Source: a virus
Reading direction: 5' to 3' (one strand)
DNA: 39,810 bases
Virus record (IMG/VR): IMGVR_UViG_3300019886_000013
Coordinates: 1-39,810 of that record
Shown: positions 35,523-39,810 of the stretch, piece by piece
How positions within the stretch are numbered: position 1 is the first letter of the stretch
Layout: each line of letters opens with the position of its first letter
Notes under the pieces: generated by a model
Told to the model about the DNA's origin: nothing
Databases searched by the model: none
Seen by the model: the letters and a program-made list of their open reading frames with translations, nothing else
Position numbers and translations under genes: made by a program

Positions 35523-37151
35523 TTATAATTTAATAAATACATTCACAAAAGTTTCTGGTGGTTGGGTTGTCATTGCAGAATTTACTAACCCTGTAACATC
35601 CCCTGTCCTATCAAAATTCTGACCAGCATTAGCGCCAGTATTGTTATAGCTATTATTCGTTCCACCTGTTTCAACAAATTGTCCGCCTGATCCAGTTGTT
35701 GCACTATGTGTATGGCTAGGTAAATTAGCAGTTGCGATTGTTACATTTTCATTACCTGTTGTTTGACCAAGCACCCAAGTTGTTCCAGTATTAGTGCCTG
35801 AACTTGGTGCGCCAACTGAAGCTAATGCGCGGCCTAGGGTTTTTGTCAAAGCGATAGTTTTATGAGCAATAAAATCTGCATAGGCACTTGCACCACGACC
35901 TGTGGAGACAGGTGCATTTGCATTAGAAACATTATTCCAAATAGTGCTATACAACTGAAATGTATCAATATTATGTCTTGTTGAGGCTCCCGAAGTATCA
36001 TCACCAATAGTTCCATCATTCATTGGCACCCATCCAAAAGGTGAGAATGTATTTAATGAGGTTCGAATATCACCAGTACGGGGGCAACTGACGATTGAAT
36101 TAATTTCATCATAGGATTGGAAGCCATTAGTTGCGGCTTCCGATCCTAGATAAAGCTCAGGTTGTGTAAAGTTAATGTCAGTCGTTGTGCCTGTAGGAAA
36201 TGCTATTTGTAAATAATAAGCATCATCGCCTGCGCCACTTAATACGGAGCCATAACCTGTTGGGAAAACTCCTGTATTTAATACATAGCGAGTCCATGTA
36301 TTTGAAACAGTAATTTGAGGCGTTATCAAAATAGGCGCAGGTGATGCGACGCCTGTACCTAAAAATTGATAGAGATAAATCTGCAAATTATTAGATACAT
36401 TTCCAGCAACATTCTGTGCCCAAAGAGCAACCGTATATTGAGTGTTCGCGGTTAAACTTAAGATATGCAAATTAATAGGAAACTGCACAACTTTAGTGGT
36501 TGAGCTGCCTGCAACGGTTGAATTAAAATTTAAATAATATTCAGGAGTAACAGCGCCATTCGCAAGTGTTGAAAGCGTTGCTGCAAACTTTGTAAATGTA
36601 ATAACATCGGTACCGTCATTCACGTCTTTTATATATCGAATATCTGGATTGGTTAAGCCTTCGTGAGCGCCGGGTGCAAGCACTGTATTTAATGCAGCAA
36701 TATTGACCGAACCCACATTTCGCCAAAAGACATTATTCACGAGTACATTATTTAAAGTTGGGTTGCTCGTAGGCGTTGGTGAATTAAGAGATTCAAAAGG
36801 AAATCCGGAACGAGTCCATTGGGGCGCTGCATTTGAATTAAACGTAGTAACAAAATAAAGTTGCTGAATATTTGAATCATTTTCATCAAAAGGATAATAG
36901 AAAAGTAGAATATCATTTCCATTGTCATCTTGAGGCGTTCCAACCGCACTAAGCGTCATCGGATTTGGAGCCGGTAAATAAACGTAGTTTCCCGGTACGC
37001 CAGTTTGATAATAAATATTCTTTAAAAAAGTCCGTGCATTGTCCTGATAAAAAGTAATGGTTCCATCAGATAATGGGGTGCCAGTATCTTTATCAACAAA
37101 ATAAAGTTGCAGCACTGCGGCTGAAACTAGTAGCGACGGATTTATAGCCAT
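35523..37151 (-). CDS. Tail collar-type fibre protein
   Basis: A 542-aa protein. The N-terminus (NPSLLVSAAVLQLYFVDKDT; GTPLSDGTITFYQDNART) is a virion-attachment-like beta domain. The C-terminal ~170 residues have the phage tail-collar pattern: GDIRTSLNTFSPFGWVPMND, GTIGDDTSG, LPSHTHSATTG and final PPETFVNVFIKL. Collar domains with a His-rich loop (SHTH) bind metal in other phages. First fibre gene after the ejection proteins, so it may be the main receptor-binding fibre. Confidence 0.78.
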   Translation of the reverse strand: MAINPSLLVSAAVLQLYFVDKDTGTPLSDGTITFYQDNARTFLKNIYYQTGVPGNYVYLPAPNPMTLSAVGTPQDDNGNDILLFYYPFDENDSNIQQLYFVTTFNSNAAPQWTRSGFPFESLNSPTPTSNPTLNNVLVNNVFWRNVGSVNIAALNTVLAPGAHEGLTNPDIRYIKDVNDGTDVITFTKFAATLSTLANGAVTPEYYLNFNSTVAGSSTTKVVQFPINLHILSLTANTQYTVALWAQNVAGNVSNNLQIYLYQFLGTGVASPAPILITPQITVSNTWTRYVLNTGVFPTGYGSVLSGAGDDAYYLQIAFPTGTTTDINFTQPELYLGSEAATNGFQSYDEINSIVSCPRTGDIRTSLNTFSPFGWVPMNDGTIGDDTSGASTRHNIDTFQLYSTIWNNVSNANAPVSTGRGASAYADFIAHKTIALTKTLGRALASVGAPSSGTNTGTTWVLGQTTGNENVTIATANLPSHTHSATTGSGGQFVETGGTNNSYNNTGANAGQNFDRTGDVTGLVNSAMTTQPPETFVNVFIKL

Positions 37152-37221
37152 AATTCAAAAAGTCCCTTTAGTACAACTTCCATTAACCGAAATCATTTCA
37201 GTCAAATTATTTCCATCTAAA

Positions 37222-38517
37222 TCATTTCTTAGCTGTCAACTCTAAAGCTTTCATGAGCGCAGGTCGCCCCACAGCCCAAGCAGCCCCCAATGAGGAGCCT
37301 ACGAGAGGATGACCCAAAACACTTCCAGTAATCGCACCTGTAGCTATTTTTCCTGCACCTTTTACTTTTCCAGCTATGCTTGATCTTTTTTGTAATTCCT
37401 TAGCCAATTTTTCCATTTCAGGTGAAATATTAGCCTGATAACCATGCTGTTTAGCTTCTAAAATTTTACTAGCAAGCTCTTTCGCATCTTGCGGATGAGC
37501 TGATTGTAATTCATTATACAATACATTATTTTTTCCTGATGTACCTATATCTTGTAATATTTTTTGCACATTTGCAGTTGGATAAGAAAAAATACTTTTA
37601 ACTTCTGAAGGTGTAAATCCCTCGGTTGTTCCTTTTCTGCTTATTTCTGACAAAATTGGATGGTCATCATAAGGAGTGACATTCTCACGCCATTTTTGTC
37701 TAAAAATTTTATTTTGATTAGCAAGATATGGTGATTGTTTTTCAATAAATTGATCTTGATCATTTTGCAATGAAGTTCTTACTTTTTGCAAATCAGCAAG
37801 CTCTTCTTGTTCTGTTTTATCAAGAGGTTCTCTAAGTGATTTTTTCTTTAAATCGCCAATTCTACCGCCTACTGATTGTTGTAAATCGTCTGAATTATTC
37901 AAAGTAGGCTTTTCTACGAATTTATTATTCAATTTTCCTATTGGAGATTTGTCACTATTCCATTTTTTTAAAAGATTACTATTTTCTTCAAAGTAATCTT
38001 TAACATCTCTTTCCTCAAAAATATCATATAAAGGATGATTATAAGAAATATTTTTTTCACCAAGAGCTTCATAAACTGGTGTTTTATGAGCAAGTGCATC
38101 AACAGCATTACTAGTTCGAGAAAAATTGATTCTTTTGGCTAATTCTCTGACATTTTCTTCTGAGGTAGGTTTTGAACCTCCTCCTAATTCAGTCATAAAA
38201 TTTTCAGCCGTTTTATCAGGTTGCAAGTAATCATAAGCTTCTTTTCCAAGCTTAGCTGCTCCTATTGCTCCTTTTATTCCTCTTCCTAATGGCAATAATG
38301 AACCAGCTAGTTCAGCTCCTTTAACAACGGTGGGATTTTCATATGCGCCCATAGGAACATAACCACCAACTTGATTTTGATTTTCAGGAGAAAATTCTCC
38401 AAGAGATAATTTCTGCTCTTGACTTAAAGGCGTATTTTGAGGATTAGCAGCAATAGAACCGGGCTGCGCCCCTAATGGAACTTTATCGCCAGTATCTAAA
38501 TGAGGTAATAGATTCAT
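37222..38517 (-). CDS. Putative DNA ejection protein (gp16 position)
   Basis: A 431-aa protein. A Pro/Asn/Gln-rich start (GDKVPLGAQPGSIAANPQNT), an N-terminal hydrophobic patch (GAELAGSLLPLGRGIKGAIG), a charged helical core (~120-360), and a Gly-zipper end (GAGKIATGAITGSVLGHPLV), typical of membrane-active virion proteins. It lies after the gp20-position gene, where P22 has gp16, which helps DNA cross the envelope. The start overlaps the neighbour stop by 1 nt. There is no lytic transglycosylase motif. Confidence 0.65.
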   Translation of the reverse strand: MNLLPHLDTGDKVPLGAQPGSIAANPQNTPLSQEQKLSLGEFSPENQNQVGGYVPMGAYENPTVVKGAELAGSLLPLGRGIKGAIGAAKLGKEAYDYLQPDKTAENFMTELGGGSKPTSEENVRELAKRINFSRTSNAVDALAHKTPVYEALGEKNISYNHPLYDIFEERDVKDYFEENSNLLKKWNSDKSPIGKLNNKFVEKPTLNNSDDLQQSVGGRIGDLKKKSLREPLDKTEQEELADLQKVRTSLQNDQDQFIEKQSPYLANQNKIFRQKWRENVTPYDDHPILSEISRKGTTEGFTPSEVKSIFSYPTANVQKILQDIGTSGKNNVLYNELQSAHPQDAKELASKILEAKQHGYQANISPEMEKLAKELQKRSSIAGKVKGAGKIATGAITGSVLGHPLVGSSLGAAWAVGRPALMKALELTAKK

Positions 38518-39810
38518 TAGGTTAGCCCTTCTAATTCTTTCATTACTTCTTTTCTGGAAAGACCCGTTGCCTTCATAGTATCTTGAATATTTTGCTCATT
38601 AATATCAGATCGAGAAATAGGACTGTATGAACCTTTTTCCTTGATTGATTTCACAGCACGAGGCGATAGGAAATCTTGCCAGTGATTTAGATTCTGCGTT
38701 AAAACCTTATCGCCTTTCTTGCTGGCAATAGGATATTTGTTTTGATATGCAGTCCAAAGCGCATCGGCATCTTGTTTAGGTAAATCAAGACGTGGATTAT
38801 TGCCTGCTACTGTGTAAAATTGCGCTCTTTCTTGAAGTCGTTTATTGACGGCATTATTAAAATCAGTGTAGAACTTTCTCGTTCCTTCAGTCCATGTGCG
38901 AGAAGGTTTCATGCCTAATGCGACATTTAAATCAGCTACTGCAAATTTTGCAGAGCCCATGGCGTCACGTACTTTTTCAATACCAGAAAGTGAAATTTGA
39001 TTAATAATATTATCAACATTTAGCGAAGCCGTTCCTAATGCTGGCGCACGTCCGCCAATCGGCCCGGATAGATTTGATTGATCCATCCAGTAGTTGTATT
39101 GCGATAACAAACGCGAGGCGTCAACTGCATCAGTTGCAGCTTTATTTGCGCTCTCAACTTCTTTTTTGTAATCGGCATATTGCCCTTGTTGCTGAGCTTT
39201 GGCATTTTCTTGTTTAGGTGTAAAAGTGTCCATGCCAAAAAACATTTTATTAGCGATATCATCAACACTTGGTTCAGGTGATTCAACACCGTAAAAACTA
39301 TTCTTAGCCTGAGTTTGTTGCGCAGGCGCTTGATTAGGTGTTTGTCCTTGTTGAGTTTGTGATGCAGGCGAAGATGGCTGTACACCCATAGAAGGATTAG
39401 CACCATTAGCAGAATTAGCAGCGCCTTGATTCGGATTACTGAATGCACTATTAGCGCTTGGTGTTGACATGCCACCTTGATCTTGAGGTGCGCCGCCTTG
39501 ACTACCTTGAGCGTTTTGAGTGCCTCCACCATGCATTTGATCCATTTTTTCTTTAAGAACGCGGAGCATGAGAGCTTTTTGTTCAGCGTTGGTGCCATAT
39601 AATCCAGCTTCAGCATTTTGAAGTGCGATTTCAGCTTTGGCTTTGTCGCCATACCATTTAGATTGCTGTCCAAGTAAGCCTGCATTAGCATTGGCTTGGC
39701 CTGCTTGAGCTTTCGTTAAACCGGGTAAGGCTTGAGCTTGAGCAAGTTCAGCTTGTGCCATTTGTGGGGCGACAGCTGCCTTTGCTTTTGCTGTTCTATT
39801 GGCAAGTTCA
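38517..39810 (-). CDS. Putative DNA ejection protein (gp20 position), C-terminal bulk, 5' end outside the window
   Basis: An open frame of at least 430 residues: the last 16 codons before the window edge (ELANRTAKAKAAVAPQ) run straight into MAQAELAQAQALPGLTKAQA, so the ATG at 39761 is probably internal. The N-terminal ~120 residues are an Ala/Gln helix, followed by a Gln/Asn/Pro linker (about 80-150, AQGSQGGAPQDQGGMSTPSA) and a helical domain with conserved-looking AKFAVADLNVALGMKPSRTW. The N-terminal piece is at 1-87. Low-complexity Ala/Gln content and P22-like order suggest an internal ejection protein. Confidence 0.72.
   Translation of the reverse strand, partial: ELANRTAKAKAAVAPQMAQAELAQAQALPGLTKAQAGQANANAGLLGQQSKWYGDKAKAEIALQNAEAGLYGTNAEQKALMLRVLKEKMDQMHGGGTQNAQGSQGGAPQDQGGMSTPSANSAFSNPNQGAANSANGANPSMGVQPSSPASQTQQGQTPNQAPAQQTQAKNSFYGVESPEPSVDDIANKMFFGMDTFTPKQENAKAQQQGQYADYKKEVESANKAATDAVDASRLLSQYNYWMDQSNLSGPIGGRAPALGTASLNVDNIINQISLSGIEKVRDAMGSAKFAVADLNVALGMKPSRTWTEGTRKFYTDFNNAVNKRLQERAQFYTVAGNNPRLDLPKQDADALWTAYQNKYPIASKKGDKVLTQNLNHWQDFLSPRAVKSIKEKGSYSPISRSDINEQNIQDTMKATGLSRKEVMKELEGLT

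Noticed and set aside
39035-39691. 218-aa minus-strand ORF in another frame
   Set aside because: Leu/Lys-rich shadow inside the larger ejection-protein gene, produced by its Ala/Gln-rich codons.
1-39810. Integrase or attachment site
   Set aside because: No tyrosine or serine recombinase motif found in any frame examined, and no convincing att-like repeat; lysogeny cannot be supported.

Overview
The window looks like an almost complete genome of a short-tailed, P22-like (podovirus-type) bacteriophage with a low-GC genome. The evidence is a full virion-assembly order matching the P22/Sf6 plan: small terminase (19.7 kb), large terminase, portal, scaffold, HK97-fold coat, gp4-like tail accessory factor, gp10-like DNA-stabilisation protein, three putative ejection proteins, then a tail-fibre cluster. 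Both ends of the window lie in the same leftward gene (the gp20-position ejection protein). That is what a circularly permuted, headful-packaged genome gives when a linear contig is cut at an arbitrary point. The host cannot be named from the sequence. I found no integrase, CI-type repressor, DNA polymerase, rRNA or canonical tRNA.

Layout. (1) 20.2 kb down to 1, continuing from 39.8 to 31.2 kb (minus strand): one very long late region. It starts with DnaJ-type zinc-ribbon mini-proteins and the small terminase. A 7.5 kb accessory block follows (19.3 to 11.8 kb) with about 25 tiny, overlapping, mostly unknown genes: zinc ribbons, small membrane proteins, two DUF551 proteins, a metallophosphoesterase, a stand-alone primase-type zinc finger and a coiled-coil protein. 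Then come large terminase, portal, a chain of tiny basic or secreted proteins, scaffold and coat (with their own promoter and a structured leader), tail genes, ejection proteins and fibres. (2) 20.36-21.79 kb (plus): a short operon of small genes ending in a ribbon-helix-helix (RHH) regulator, driven by a near-consensus promoter with a 13-bp palindrome in its spacer. (3) 25.23-21.79 kb (minus): a replication operon with an AAA_25/RepA-like ATPase ending in a helix-turn-helix, followed by an array of palindromic GTGAWTCAC sites (a likely origin), a VRR-NUC nuclease gene with an apparent -1 frameshift, a zinc ribbon and a GH24 lysozyme. (4) 25.56-31.19 kb (plus): an early operon beginning with an Arc-like RHH repressor, then YqaJ-type exonuclease, RecT-type annealase, a DUF669/SSB-like protein, a roughly 540-nt non-coding block and several small genes including a Lar-like zinc protein.

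The most interesting region is 29051-29600. It is a GC-rich stretch without believable genes in an AT-rich genome, and it contains many complementary helices, an apparent pseudoknot, internally repeated motifs and a tRNA-Gln(UUG)-like cloverleaf with a very large D-loop. In size and phage setting it resembles the giant phage RNAs GOLLD and ROOL, but I cannot assign it to a known class. Other points of note are the origin-like site array, the RHH operator network, the frameshifted nuclease, an in-frame amber codon in a small membrane protein and a structured leader before scaffold and coat.

Working model: the two RHH proteins autoregulate the two rightward operons. The YqaJ/RecT/SSB-like module provides recombination-dependent replication together with the RepA-like ATPase and host enzymes. 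The long leftward late transcript then makes terminase, capsid, tail and fibres.
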